From a virus: a stretch of 27,835 nt of DNA. The position numbers and the translations under genes were made by a program. The stretch covers positions 1 through 27,835 of the IMG/VR virus record IMGVR_UViG_3300032087_000708; one strand, written 5' to 3'. Shown here one piece after another: positions 10,298 to 19,372 of the stretch (the stretch's first letter is position 1; the number at the start of each line of letters is the position of its first letter). Under the pieces are notes generated by a model. It was not told the origin of the DNA and ran no database searches. It saw only the letters and a list, made by a program, of their open reading frames with translations.

Positions 10298-11726
10298 ACC
10301 TGTAGTTACTGAGCTTCCTGTAGAAGAACAACACAACATAATATTTAAACCTAATGCTGGCCCCCAGACAGATTTTCTTGCAGCAGGTGAACGTGAAGTG
10401 TTGTACGGTGGCTCTGCAGGTGGTGGTAAGTCGTATGCAATGTTGGCAGACCCTCTACGATTTATGGGCCATCCAGCCTTCTCAGGATTGCTCCTACGGC
10501 ACACTACGGAAGAACTTAGGGAACTTATATTTAAGTCTCAAGAAATGTATCCTAAAATTTGGCCCGGTATAAAGTGGTCAGAACGTAAGATGCAATGGAC
10601 TGCACCCTCTGGTGCAAGATTGTGGATGTCTTACTTGGATAGAGAAGAAGACGTATTACGTTATCAAGGTTTGGCATTTAGTTGGATTGGCTTTGACGAA
10701 TTAACACAATGGCCTACCCCATTTGCTTGGAACTACATGAGATCACGGCTACGTTCTACTGCACAAGATTTACCAGTATACATGAGGGCTACAACTAACC
10801 CCGGTGGTAGAGGCCACCATTGGGTCAAAAAAATGTTTATTGATCCTGCACCATATGGGACATCTTTTGATGCAACGGATATTGACACAGGTGAAGTCTT
10901 ACGTTATCCTTCTGGACATGCAAAAGCTGGCAAGTCTTTATTCAAACGTAGGTTTATACCTGCCCGTCTTACCGACAATCCTTACCTAGCAGAACAAGGT
11001 GACTACGAAGCAATGCTTCTGTCATTACCTGAACAACAACGTAGACAGTTGCTAGACGGTGATTGGGACATTAAAGAAGGTGCTGCATTTACTGAATTTG
11101 ATAGAAACGTACATGTTGTTGAACCTTATTACATCCCTAGTAACTGGGTTAAATTTAGAGCTTGTGATTACGGTTACGGTTCTTACAGTGGTGTGCTTTG
11201 GTTTGCCGTATCGCCTGATGAGCAACTTATCGTATATAGAGAATTATACGTCAGTAAAGTTTTAGCTACCGATCTAGCCGATATGGTGTTAGACCTAGAG
11301 GCAGAAGACGGTAACATAAAGTACGGTGTATTAGACTCTAGCTTGTGGCACAAACGTGGTGATACTGGACCTAGCCTTGCAGAACAAATGATACAACGAG
11401 GATGCAGGTGGCGACCTTCAGATAGATCAAGAGGTTCTCGTGTAGCAGGTAAAAATGAAATACATAGACGTTTACAAATAGATGAATTTACAGAAGAACC
11501 ACGTATAGTATTTTTTAATAACTGTACAAATTTAATTTCACAATTACCTGCACTACCTATTGACAAAAGAAATCCAGAAGATATTGACACCACATCAGAA
11601 GATCACTTGTACGATGCATTAAGATACGGTATAATGTCAAGACCTAGATTTAGTATATTTGACTATGACCCTAGAGGTGGTCCACAAAGAACAATGAGGG
11701 TTTCTGACCCAGTATTTGGCTATTAA
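10155..11726 (+). CDS. terL: Terminase large subunit
   Basis: A 523-residue packaging ATPase and nuclease. Walker A is GGSAGGGKS (85-93), Walker B ends in IGFDE (178-182), and the coupling motif is RATTNPGG (211-218). The RNase H-like nuclease has acidic residues D338 (in RACDYGYG), D394 (YGVLDSS) and D483 (SEDHLYDALRYG). No ATG, GTG or TTG follows in frame between the overlap and the conserved region apart from M18, so the start must lie inside the upstream gene, at 10155 or 10206. The N-terminal 60 residues are basic and variable. The nearest relatives I recognise are terminase_6-type proteins of marine phages. Confidence 0.95.
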   Translation: MKEDGTTKLEAFADGQTMQKRRSPRQKPLKRRGSTARKTTKKVVPQPEPVVTELPVEEQHNIIFKPNAGPQTDFLAAGEREVLYGGSAGGGKSYAMLADPLRFMGHPAFSGLLLRHTTEELRELIFKSQEMYPKIWPGIKWSERKMQWTAPSGARLWMSYLDREEDVLRYQGLAFSWIGFDELTQWPTPFAWNYMRSRLRSTAQDLPVYMRATTNPGGRGHHWVKKMFIDPAPYGTSFDATDIDTGEVLRYPSGHAKAGKSLFKRRFIPARLTDNPYLAEQGDYEAMLLSLPEQQRRQLLDGDWDIKEGAAFTEFDRNVHVVEPYYIPSNWVKFRACDYGYGSYSGVLWFAVSPDEQLIVYRELYVSKVLATDLADMVLDLEAEDGNIKYGVLDSSLWHKRGDTGPSLAEQMIQRGCRWRPSDRSRGSRVAGKNEIHRRLQIDEFTEEPRIVFFNNCTNLISQLPALPIDKRNPEDIDTTSEDHLYDALRYGIMSRPRFSIFDYDPRGGPQRTMRVSDPVFGY

Positions 11727-11736
11727 GGAAAAGTAA

Positions 11737-13863
11737 ATGGCAGAAGATAATGACGTATTTATTGAAGATGATGCAATAGTTCTTGAAGATTCAGAAGATT
11801 CTGAAGAGGATATACAGACATCTAATATTATTCCATTTATAATGGAACGGTATCATCGTTCTGAAGATTATCGTAGACAAGATGAAGATCGGTGGCTACG
11901 TGCCTACCGTAATTATCGTGGTATATATGGAACTGATGTACAATTTACTGAAGCTGAAAAGTCAAGGGTATTTATCAAAGTAACTAAAACAAAAACACTT
12001 GCTGCATATGGTCAGATTGTAGACGTACTATTTGCCAACAATAAATTTCCTCTTAGCATTGATCCTACAGAATTACCAGACGGTGTAGTTAAAGATGTAC
12101 ACTTTGATCCTAAAGAACCAGAACCGTTACGTAGTAAGTCTAGTGAGAATGTAAGTCCTTATGGATACACAGGTGATGGTAAAGAGTTTCCAAAAGGTGC
12201 AACTACTAAAACATTGCTAGATAGCCTTGGCCCACTAAAAGATGATTTATCTAAAATAGATTATCTTAAAGAGGGTGCAGGTAAAACACCTACAGCAGTT
12301 ACATTTAGTCCTGCTATGATTGCAGCTAAGACAATGGAAAAACAAGTCCATGATCAGTTGATGGAATCGAATGCATCAAAACATCTACGTAGTACTGCAT
12401 TTGAAATGGCTTTGTTTGGTACAGGTGTAATGAAAGGGCCATTTGCTGTAGATAAAGAGTACCCTAACTGGAATGAAGACGGTGAGTACGATCCTGTATT
12501 TAAAACAGTGCCACAGGTATCTCACGTTTCTGTGTGGAACTTTTATCCAGACCCAGATGCAAACAATATGGATGAAGCACAGTATGTAATTGAACGTCAT
12601 AAAATGTCTCGTACTCAATTACGTAGCTTAAAGAAACGTCCTTATTTTAGATCAAGTATAATTGACGAAGCAATAAGTTTGGGTGAAAACTACAATAGAG
12701 AATCTTGGGAAGACGATCTTTCAGAGTATGCACCAGAACATGGTGTAGAACGTTTTGAGGTTCTTGAGTATTGGGGTATGTGTGACACAGAAATGCTTAT
12801 AGAGCAAGGTGTAGATATTCCTAGTGAATTAGAAGAAGTAGATGAATTACAAGCAAATATTTGGATTTGTAATGGTAAACTTCTTCGTATGGTATTAAAT
12901 CCATTTAAACCAGCAACTATCCCATATATGGCTGCACCATATGAACTTAACCCATATTCATTCTTTGGGGTAGGTATTGCAGAAAATATGGATGATACTC
13001 AAACTCTTATGAATGGTTTTATGAGAATGGCAGTTGACAATGCTGTATTATCTGGTAATCTTCTTATTGAGGTAGATGAAACAAACTTAGTTCCGGGTCA
13101 AGACTTATCAGTATATCCGGGTAAAGTATTTAGGAGACAAGGTGGTGCTCCGGGTCAAGCTATCTTTGGTACAAAATTTCCAAATGTTTCTGCAGAAAAT
13201 ATGCAACTATTTGATAAGGCACGTGTGCTTGCAGATGAGTCAACTGGCTTCCCATCATTTGCACATGGTCAAACAGGTGTTACTGGTGTAGGCCGTACTG
13301 CTAGTGGCATTAGTATGCTAATGGGTGCAGCACAGGGCAGTATCAAAAACGTAATTAAAAACGTAGATGATTATTTACTTAGACCATTAGGAGAAGGTCT
13401 ATTTAGATTTAATATGCAGTTTAACTTTAACCCAGATATAAAGGGTGATTTAGAAGTTAAAGCACGTGGAACTGAAAGTCTAATGGCTAATGAAGTACGT
13501 AGTCAAAGACTTATGCAGTTTATGCAGGTTGCTAGTAGTCCAGCACTTGCACCATTTGCAAAGTTTCAATATATTATTCGTGAGATTGCAAAGTCTCTCG
13601 ACCTTGATCCCGACAAGGTAACCAACAATATGAATGAAGCTGCTGTCCAAGCAGAGCTTATGAAAGGTTTTCAGCAACAACAACAAGTTCAACCACCAGC
13701 AGGAGCTAATCCTGCAGACCCAACAGGTGCAGGTGGTGGAACCATAGGCACAGGACAAGCACCTTTACCAGAGGAACAAGGATTTAGTGGTAATGAACAA
13801 CAACCAGTTGAGCAAGTTGAAGGGTCTGGTGAGCAACCAGAAGCAATGGGAACACTTCAGTAA
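11737..13863 (+). CDS. Portal protein (P22-like)
   Basis: A 708-residue portal that would form the dodecameric ring for DNA entry and head-tail joining. It begins with an acidic stretch, then IIPFIMERYHRSEDYRRQDEDRWLRAYRNY, with the typical N-terminal Arg/Tyr helix of large P22-type portals. Later regions typical of this class are AFEMALFGTGVMKGPF, VWNFYPDPDANNMDEAQYVI, PFFGVGIAENMDDTQTLMNG (as YSFFGVGIAENMDDTQ) and GVGRTASGISMLM. The C-terminus is Gln/Pro/Gly-rich low complexity. AAGGAAAAG precedes the ATG. It follows the terminase by 10 bases and overlaps the next gene by 71 bases. Confidence 0.92.
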   Translation: MAEDNDVFIEDDAIVLEDSEDSEEDIQTSNIIPFIMERYHRSEDYRRQDEDRWLRAYRNYRGIYGTDVQFTEAEKSRVFIKVTKTKTLAAYGQIVDVLFANNKFPLSIDPTELPDGVVKDVHFDPKEPEPLRSKSSENVSPYGYTGDGKEFPKGATTKTLLDSLGPLKDDLSKIDYLKEGAGKTPTAVTFSPAMIAAKTMEKQVHDQLMESNASKHLRSTAFEMALFGTGVMKGPFAVDKEYPNWNEDGEYDPVFKTVPQVSHVSVWNFYPDPDANNMDEAQYVIERHKMSRTQLRSLKKRPYFRSSIIDEAISLGENYNRESWEDDLSEYAPEHGVERFEVLEYWGMCDTEMLIEQGVDIPSELEEVDELQANIWICNGKLLRMVLNPFKPATIPYMAAPYELNPYSFFGVGIAENMDDTQTLMNGFMRMAVDNAVLSGNLLIEVDETNLVPGQDLSVYPGKVFRRQGGAPGQAIFGTKFPNVSAENMQLFDKARVLADESTGFPSFAHGQTGVTGVGRTASGISMLMGAAQGSIKNVIKNVDDYLLRPLGEGLFRFNMQFNFNPDIKGDLEVKARGTESLMANEVRSQRLMQFMQVASSPALAPFAKFQYIIREIAKSLDLDPDKVTNNMNEAAVQAELMKGFQQQQQVQPPAGANPADPTGAGGGTIGTGQAPLPEEQGFSGNEQQPVEQVEGSGEQPEAMGTLQ

Positions 13864-14005
13864 TTATATAGATGTGTTAATAGAACAACAACACCGTTCT
13901 ATGGAACAAGCAGATAATGTAGCAATTATAAATAGGTCACAAGGTGCAATCTATATGCTACGAAGATTGCAAAAACTCAGAGATGAGGTTTTAAAACAAG
14001 GATAG
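13793..14005 (+). CDS. Small conserved protein downstream of portal, 70 aa
   Basis: The core YIDVLIEQQHRSMEQADNVA, followed by RSQGAIYMLRRLQKLRDEV, resembles a small helical phage protein commonly next to portals (pattern YIDxxIxxxHRxLEQAxD...QGAIxxLRxLxxLRDEV). ATG at 13793 is chosen over an in-frame GTG at 13787. The first 71 bases overlap the portal end in another frame. It might be a minor head or chaperone-like protein; function is not established. The next gene starts 4 bases on. Confidence 0.7.
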   Translation: MNNNQLSKLKGLVSNQKQWEHFSNYIDVLIEQQHRSMEQADNVAIINRSQGAIYMLRRLQKLRDEVLKQG

Positions 14006-14009
14006 TTCT

Positions 14010-17000
14010 ATGCTAAAAGACGAAGGTGGTCAAATCGACAAAGAGTCAGGGAATAAAGTTCCTGTAGGCGGCACTAAAAAAGGTGTACGTGATGACATAC
14101 CTATCAATATTAGTGAGGGTGAGTTTATTTTTCCTGAAGACGTTACACGTTACATAGGTTTAAAAGAACTTATGAACATGCGTCAAGAAGCCAAGATGGG
14201 TTTAAAAAAGATGGAAGCTATGGGTTTAATGGGTAATGCAGATGAAGCCACTATTCCAGATGATCTACCTTTTACTATGGACGATTTAATTGTAGTTCAA
14301 GTAGCAGATAAAGAAGGTAGTGAAAAAGATCGTGCAGATATGAAGACAGGTGGTCTAGGATCACGATCCCGTTTGCTTTCCACACCACAAGTACGTCCAC
14401 AGCCTATCGTAGTAGAGGAAGGTGAAAAAGTAGTTACTGATATAATGGAAGCTGTAGAATACCGTAATGCTGCAGGTAATAGTATTATTATTATGCACTA
14501 CGGTGGTTCTCCTATGTATCCTATACCTGCTGGATATTCACGTTATGATCCTGAAACTGGTGAATTGGGAGAGGTAGTAAATCCAGTAACAGAAACTGTA
14601 AAAGAAATTAATGATGTAGTAACACGTGCTTCACAGTCTGGTAAAGACAAAGCACCAGAATTACCTGAAAATGAATTTACTAAGGCAGGTAGTTGGGAAA
14701 ATTCTCCATTAGATATGTATATTAAAGAAGCCAAAAAGTTTTCGGATGGTTCTTCATCTATAGCTACTTCTATAATGGGTGTAATGGGTGCATCTGGTTT
14801 TGGGCTATTAACTTACGGACTCGTTAAATTAGAAAAACGTAAAATTTTAAATACCATTGATGATCGTATAAAAAATGCAACAGGCAAACAAAAACAAGAA
14901 TTAATTAGAATACGTGATACTTTGCTTGGAAAAATTAAAGGGCCAAATTTTATTGAAAAAATTACAAATTTTGTGGATGGTATCCTTGCACCAGAAGAAG
15001 TAAAAACAGAAGTAAAAAATACGGCAATAAAAGATGTAAACCAATCAGCAACAGTAAATAACCCAGAAGAAGTTTTACCATATGGATTAACTAAAACTGA
15101 TTTAGATGCATTTAGAGGTCAAGATGTATTTGATATAAGTCAACAAGCACCTTTAGATGCATTTAGTGGTCAAGATGTATTTGATATAAGTCAACAAGCA
15201 CCTATAACTAATCTTTTAGGCCCAATTGAAGAAGTTGCAGCTAGAGATGTGCCAGTTGAAACTAGTCAAACTTTAACAGGTGATAACATAGTTGGGTATC
15301 AAGATGGATATGAAATTAGGTATGCACCTGATCCTGAAGGAAATCCAAAGCAAGATTACTATGAAATAATTAATACAAAAGGAGAAGTAGTAAATTATGA
15401 AACTACAACGAAACGTTCTATGGATCCTAATGAATCATTAAATGGTCTTAAAAAAAGTATATCTAATCTTGTTAAAAGTGGTCAAATTCCAGATGGTGGT
15501 ATAAGATATGACACGCAAGGAATGTCTAGGCCAAGTGCAGTACCAACAGCAACTGCACAACAACCCATAGAAGAAACACAAACTTACGACCAAGAACTGT
15601 TTAATAATTTAAAAAACACAATATCTTTAGGAAAAATAGATGATCCTAGATTGCCGCCTGAATATAGAGGTGGTGAAGGTAGTGAAGGATACAACAGAAT
15701 AATAAGTGAGGCACAAAAATTTTATGGTAAAAACATTGTACAAGATGTATTAAATAGTCTTACTCCCGTTGTACCTACAGCTACAACTACAACTCCTGTA
15801 CAGCAATCTAGAGTTAGCCCACGTTTAGGATATGAATCAGGTCAAGATGTACTACAAAGTGTTGCCCCTTATGTATCTTCTACTATAGGCCAACCCTCTA
15901 TAAGTCAAATTGATTATAGTAATATTCAAACATCTGGACCACCTAGTGTGCCTGATGCTCTTCGTACTCCATTAGGAACTGCAGCAGCAGCAAGTGCTTT
16001 TGAACAAGAAGCCACATTGCCGCAACCGTATGATTCATCTGTAGACGATCTTATTAAACAAACAAGAGAGGCATTAGGTACGTCTGATCAATCTATCGAA
16101 GAAACAATTGCTAGAGCAAAAGAAGTTATAAGCAAAGACCAACCTTTACGTATTCCAGATTATTCTAATTATCCTAGAATTACTGAAGGTACTACATTTG
16201 TTTCTCCTACACAGGATCAAACAGAACAAACATTTTTTGGAGAGGGAGATATTGCTTCTTTATATACACCTACTGTAACAACTACAACACCTAGTGTAGA
16301 TGAAGATCCTTTTGCATATATGTTTGAAACACCAATTACAATTCCAGAAGATCAAACAGAACAAGCATTTTTTGGATTAGGAGACCCAGATATAGACTTT
16401 ACTACTCCTACAGTAACTCCTAAAGTAGAAATTGATTTTGATCCTTCTCAAACTCTAGGTGATCCTGCAATTAGTGGTATGCTACCTTCAACACCAACAG
16501 CAACACCTATAGTATCCAGTGTATCTCCAACAGAAACAGGTTTAAGTAGTTTTGAACAAGCCTTTGCAAATGCTAGAGCAGCAGGACAAGATACATTCCC
16601 ATTTGAAGGGAAAACCTATACTACAAAACTAGCAAGTGATACTGAACCTTCTGTAAAAGCTGCATCTGATGATAAGTATGATGGTGCTGTTGTAACTGGT
16701 ACTAAAATGACAGAACTTCTTGGTGGATTAAAGGAAGGTGAAACCAAACTTAAATCAGAAGTCGAAGCTGATAATTTAGCTAATGTTATAGGTGTATCTA
16801 GACAAGAATATGATACTATGTCAGAGTATGAAAAATCACAGGCTTTAGCTGGTAGTAGTAGTGCTCAAGAAGATAGAGAGAGAAAACAGGCAATTGAAGC
16901 ACTAGAAACTCTTGCATCTAAACCTAGACCACCTTCAGGATTAGGTAGAGATGAAGCAAAAAGATGGCTTCAAGAAAATGGATACGGAAGCATAGATAAA

Positions 17001-17063
17001 AAAGAAGCACCAGATTACATTAGAAAATTACAAGAGGATTGGGATAGAGTGAATAAAAAATAA
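14010..17063 (+). CDS. Large virion-type protein, 1017 aa, with conserved N-terminal SEGEF module
   Basis: The N-terminus (about 1-80) is a module I recognise in many large marine-phage proteins: EGGQIDKESGNKVPVGGTKK, then DDIPINISEGEFIFPEDVTR and YIGLKELMNMRQEAK. A single hydrophobic segment lies near 248-270 (SIMGVMGASGFGLLTYG). The remainder is mostly low-complexity, rich in Thr, Pro, Gln and Ser, with a 17-residue tandem repeat (FRGQDVFDISQQAP-type) and a second repeat pair (DQTEQTFFGEGD, DQTEQAFFGLGD). A more ordered charged C-terminus ends at VNKK. Placement between portal and scaffold suggests an internal or ejected virion protein, perhaps membrane-acting; this is inference. Confidence 0.75.
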   Translation: MLKDEGGQIDKESGNKVPVGGTKKGVRDDIPINISEGEFIFPEDVTRYIGLKELMNMRQEAKMGLKKMEAMGLMGNADEATIPDDLPFTMDDLIVVQVADKEGSEKDRADMKTGGLGSRSRLLSTPQVRPQPIVVEEGEKVVTDIMEAVEYRNAAGNSIIIMHYGGSPMYPIPAGYSRYDPETGELGEVVNPVTETVKEINDVVTRASQSGKDKAPELPENEFTKAGSWENSPLDMYIKEAKKFSDGSSSIATSIMGVMGASGFGLLTYGLVKLEKRKILNTIDDRIKNATGKQKQELIRIRDTLLGKIKGPNFIEKITNFVDGILAPEEVKTEVKNTAIKDVNQSATVNNPEEVLPYGLTKTDLDAFRGQDVFDISQQAPLDAFSGQDVFDISQQAPITNLLGPIEEVAARDVPVETSQTLTGDNIVGYQDGYEIRYAPDPEGNPKQDYYEIINTKGEVVNYETTTKRSMDPNESLNGLKKSISNLVKSGQIPDGGIRYDTQGMSRPSAVPTATAQQPIEETQTYDQELFNNLKNTISLGKIDDPRLPPEYRGGEGSEGYNRIISEAQKFYGKNIVQDVLNSLTPVVPTATTTTPVQQSRVSPRLGYESGQDVLQSVAPYVSSTIGQPSISQIDYSNIQTSGPPSVPDALRTPLGTAAAASAFEQEATLPQPYDSSVDDLIKQTREALGTSDQSIEETIARAKEVISKDQPLRIPDYSNYPRITEGTTFVSPTQDQTEQTFFGEGDIASLYTPTVTTTTPSVDEDPFAYMFETPITIPEDQTEQAFFGLGDPDIDFTTPTVTPKVEIDFDPSQTLGDPAISGMLPSTPTATPIVSSVSPTETGLSSFEQAFANARAAGQDTFPFEGKTYTTKLASDTEPSVKAASDDKYDGAVVTGTKMTELLGGLKEGETKLKSEVEADNLANVIGVSRQEYDTMSEYEKSQALAGSSSAQEDRERKQAIEALETLASKPRPPSGLGRDEAKRWLQENGYGSIDKKEAPDYIRKLQEDWDRVNKK
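15102..15203 (+). repeat. 51-bp tandem duplication in the 1017-aa gene
   Basis: Copies at 15102-15152 and 15153-15203 differ by one base (AGAGGT versus AGTGGT), changing Arg to Ser. Each encodes LDAF(R/S)GQDVFDISQQAP. In frame and recent. Confidence 0.9.
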
Positions 17064-17098
17064 GACCGTGTACTAGTATCACGTAAAATAAACTAGAT

Positions 17099-17149
17099 AT
17101 GCTGGCTACTCATCCCCCATCCAACATGGCTACGGTGGCCCCAGTTTAA
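17099..17149 (+). CDS. Possible 16-aa leader peptide before the scaffold gene
   Basis: In the 95-base gap between the 1017-aa gene and the scaffold gene, an ATG at 17099 opens a frame MLATHPPSNMATVAPV with a TAA at 17147. The stop is 9 bases before the scaffold ATG, and AAGGAAA after it serves the scaffold gene. No Shine-Dalgarno sequence precedes the peptide. It could be an upstream peptide that couples translation, or chance. Small GC-richer arms (CTGG, CCAG) frame it. Confidence 0.3.
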   Translation: MLATHPPSNMATVAPV

Positions 17150-17158
17150 GGAAATAAA

Positions 17159-18010
17159 ATGTCTGAAGAAATGGTAGTGGAACAACCACAAAAAACAATG
17201 GCTTTTGTAACGAAGCCTTACTCTAATGAAGAACGTATGAAAAAGGACGAAGAAGAATTAGAGCAACTAATGAAAGAACAAAAAGGTGAAGCAGAAGAAG
17301 TAGAAGCTGAACCTAAAAATTCAGAAGAAAAAAGTTTTAAAAAACGATATGGTGATCTTCGTCGTCACATGCAACAAAAAGAAAAAGAATGGACAGATAA
17401 GTTCGATAAGTTGCAAACACAGTTAAAAGATGTAACCCGTAAAGAAATTAAACTTCCTACATCTGATGAACAGCTAGATGCTTGGATGAATAAGTATCCT
17501 GATGTTGCAAAAATTGTAGAAACAATTGCAATTAAAAAAGCAAAGGAACAAGCTGCAGAACTAGAAGATCGTGTTAAAGCAGTTGATGAAATGAGAATTA
17601 ATGCTTCTCGTGAAAAAGCAGAAGCAGAGTTAATGAGAATCCATCCTGACTTTGACGAAATACGAGACAGTGATGATTTTCACGAATGGGCTGAAGAACA
17701 ACCTAAATGGGTACAAGAAGCTCTTTATGATAATGATACTGATGCTCGTTCAGCAGCACGTGCTATTGATCTATATAAAATTGATAGAGATATTAAACCT
17801 ACAAAATCACAAAGTAGTAGAGGTGCAGAACAATCTGTAAGTACACGTGGATCACGTAGTAAACCTGATGCTACTGGTAAATCTGGTTCTATTAGGGAGT
17901 CTGATGTGCAACGTATGACTTCACAACAATACGAAGCTAATGCAGATGCTATTATGGAAGCTATTAGAACTGGTAAATTTATTTACGATTTATCTGGTAG
18001 TGCTAGATAA
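17159..18010 (+). CDS. Capsid scaffold protein
   Basis: A 283-residue, acidic, highly helical protein directly before the capsid gene. The N-terminal third is Glu/Lys-rich coiled coil (KKDEEELEQLMKEQKGEAEE), followed by KSFKKRYGDLRRHMQQKEKE, a segment typical of marine phage scaffolds. The middle has LPTSDEQLDAWMNKYPDVAK, then MRIHPDFDEIRDSDDFHEWA. The C-terminus is basic and Ser-rich (SQSSRGAEQSVSTRGSRSKP), the expected coat-binding end. It directs procapsid assembly and leaves before packaging. AAGGAAAT precedes the ATG. Confidence 0.85.
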   Translation: MSEEMVVEQPQKTMAFVTKPYSNEERMKKDEEELEQLMKEQKGEAEEVEAEPKNSEEKSFKKRYGDLRRHMQQKEKEWTDKFDKLQTQLKDVTRKEIKLPTSDEQLDAWMNKYPDVAKIVETIAIKKAKEQAAELEDRVKAVDEMRINASREKAEAELMRIHPDFDEIRDSDDFHEWAEEQPKWVQEALYDNDTDARSAARAIDLYKIDRDIKPTKSQSSRGAEQSVSTRGSRSKPDATGKSGSIRESDVQRMTSQQYEANADAIMEAIRTGKFIYDLSGSAR

Positions 18011-18016
18011 AAAGTA

Positions 18017-18044
18017 TTGACATATTAGTTATTTATGTTATAAC
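18017..18044 (+). promoter_or_regulatory. Strong promoter for the capsid gene
   Basis: TTGACA (18017-18022) and TATAAC (18039-18044) are 16 bp apart, a near-consensus sigma70 promoter 6 bases after the scaffold stop. The same TATAAC -10 occurs in the DUF1127 promoter and in the leftward promoters. A TATAAT lies a little further downstream (18051-18056) and may be a second -10. It would boost coat expression over the upstream operon. Confidence 0.75.
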
Positions 18045-18059
18045 TATATGTATAATGAG

Positions 18060-18176
18060 TATTAGGTTAGCCCCTATATGGATTACCTAACCTAATACTT
18101 ACCCTAGCAAACAACATATTCTTTCGGACAACCTAATGTCTCAAGGCCCGTTATGAACAGTGTAGGCCAACACTGT
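18060..18176 (+). ncRNA. Structured leader of the capsid mRNA
   Basis: TATTAGGTTAG (18060-18070) pairs perfectly with CTAACCTAATA (18087-18097) over a 16-nt loop. ACAGTGT (18157-18163) pairs perfectly with ACACTGT (18170-18176) over 6 nt. GACA and TGTC between them could form a third small stem. The leader runs about 200 nt from the promoter to the capsid ATG and contains no convincing gene. No U-tract follows, so these are not terminators. An mRNA-stability or regulatory role is likely. Confidence 0.55.
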
Positions 18177-18259
18177 AATTAATGCACCCTAGTAGAATTA
18201 GCCTCTGTATAGTATAGTTAGTTTTGCATCTGTTTGCTATATGCTAAAGGAGAAATACA

Positions 18260-19357
18260 ATGGCATTCACAGCAGCCGCAGGTCACGGAAACTTACCTAA
18301 TGGTAATTTTAGTCCCGTAATCTACTCCAAACAGGTGCAACTTGCATTCCGCAAAGCATCTGTTGTTGAGGCAATTACTAACTCTGATTATTTCGGAGAG
18401 ATTGCACAAATGGGTGACTCAGTAAAAATCATCAAAGAACCTGAGATCACCGTTAAAGCCTATGAACGTGGTACAACTATCACACCACAAGATTTGGATG
18501 ATGAAGACTTTTCATTGACCATTGACAAAGCAAACTATTTTGCATTTAAAGTCGATGATATTGAAGAAGCTCATTCACATGTAAACTTCCAAAGTCTTGC
18601 AAGTGATCGTGCCGCATATCGGTTGGCAGACCAAATGGACCAAGAAGTTCTTGGATACCTTTCTGGTTTTTCACAAGCTGCACTTCATGCAAATGCAAGT
18701 ACAGTTAATACATCTGTAAACGGTTCTAAAGCCGTATCAACTGCTTCTGATGGTGCAAACCTAGTTGGTGCAGAATTGCTGGCAACTATGTCACTTGATG
18801 CATCTGACTTTACAAACTCCAGTGGATCAGCAGGTTCAGCTAACCAATCAATTGGTATTGAGCCACGTGCAGGTGGTGCTACGGCTGCAAAGTCAAGCAC
18901 AGCAGGTAATGCATTTCCATTGCAAATCATTGCCCGTATGTCACGTTTAATGGATCAGCAAAATGTTGATACACAAGGACGTTGGCTCGTATTGGACCCG
19001 GTATTTATTGAGGTTCTGAAAGACGAAGATTCACGTCTTCTAAATTCAGACTTCGGTGGTTCTGGACTTCAAAACGGTTTGGTGCTAAATAACCTACATG
19101 GGTTTAAAATTTATAGCTCAAACAACCTTCCATCTTTGGGTACAGGTCCATCTACTACTGGTGGTTCTAATGCCTCAAACATGGGTGTTATTGTTGCAGG
19201 ACATTCATCTGCTATTGCAACTGCAGAGCAGATTAATAAAACTGAGACATATCGTGACCCTGACAGCTTTGCTGACATTGTTCGTGGTATGCATCTATAC
19301 GGTCGTAAGATTCTTCGTCCAGAAGCAATCGTTACTGCAGCATACAACTTGGCATAA
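18260..19357 (+). CDS. Major capsid protein (P22-coat-like, HK97 fold)
   Basis: A 365-residue coat protein. The N-terminal half is characteristic of a marine phage coat family: NFSPVIYSKQVQLAFRKASV, then YFGEIAQMGDSVKI, AYERGTTITPQDLDDEDFSL and DIEEAHSHVNF, then ASDRAAYRLADQMDQEVLGY. The middle insertion (about 140-220) is Ala/Ser/Gly-rich. The C-terminus has GRWLVLDPVFIEVLKDE, then GLVLNNLHGFKIYSSNNLP, and DPDSFADIVRGMHLYGRKIL, then RPEAIVTAAYN. A strong AAAGGAGAA ribosome-binding site plus its own promoter fits the high demand for coat. It follows the scaffold gene, as expected. Confidence 0.93.
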   Translation: MAFTAAAGHGNLPNGNFSPVIYSKQVQLAFRKASVVEAITNSDYFGEIAQMGDSVKIIKEPEITVKAYERGTTITPQDLDDEDFSLTIDKANYFAFKVDDIEEAHSHVNFQSLASDRAAYRLADQMDQEVLGYLSGFSQAALHANASTVNTSVNGSKAVSTASDGANLVGAELLATMSLDASDFTNSSGSAGSANQSIGIEPRAGGATAAKSSTAGNAFPLQIIARMSRLMDQQNVDTQGRWLVLDPVFIEVLKDEDSRLLNSDFGGSGLQNGLVLNNLHGFKIYSSNNLPSLGTGPSTTGGSNASNMGVIVAGHSSAIATAEQINKTETYRDPDSFADIVRGMHLYGRKILRPEAIVTAAYNLA

Positions 19358-19372
19358 AGGGAGGAATAGACA

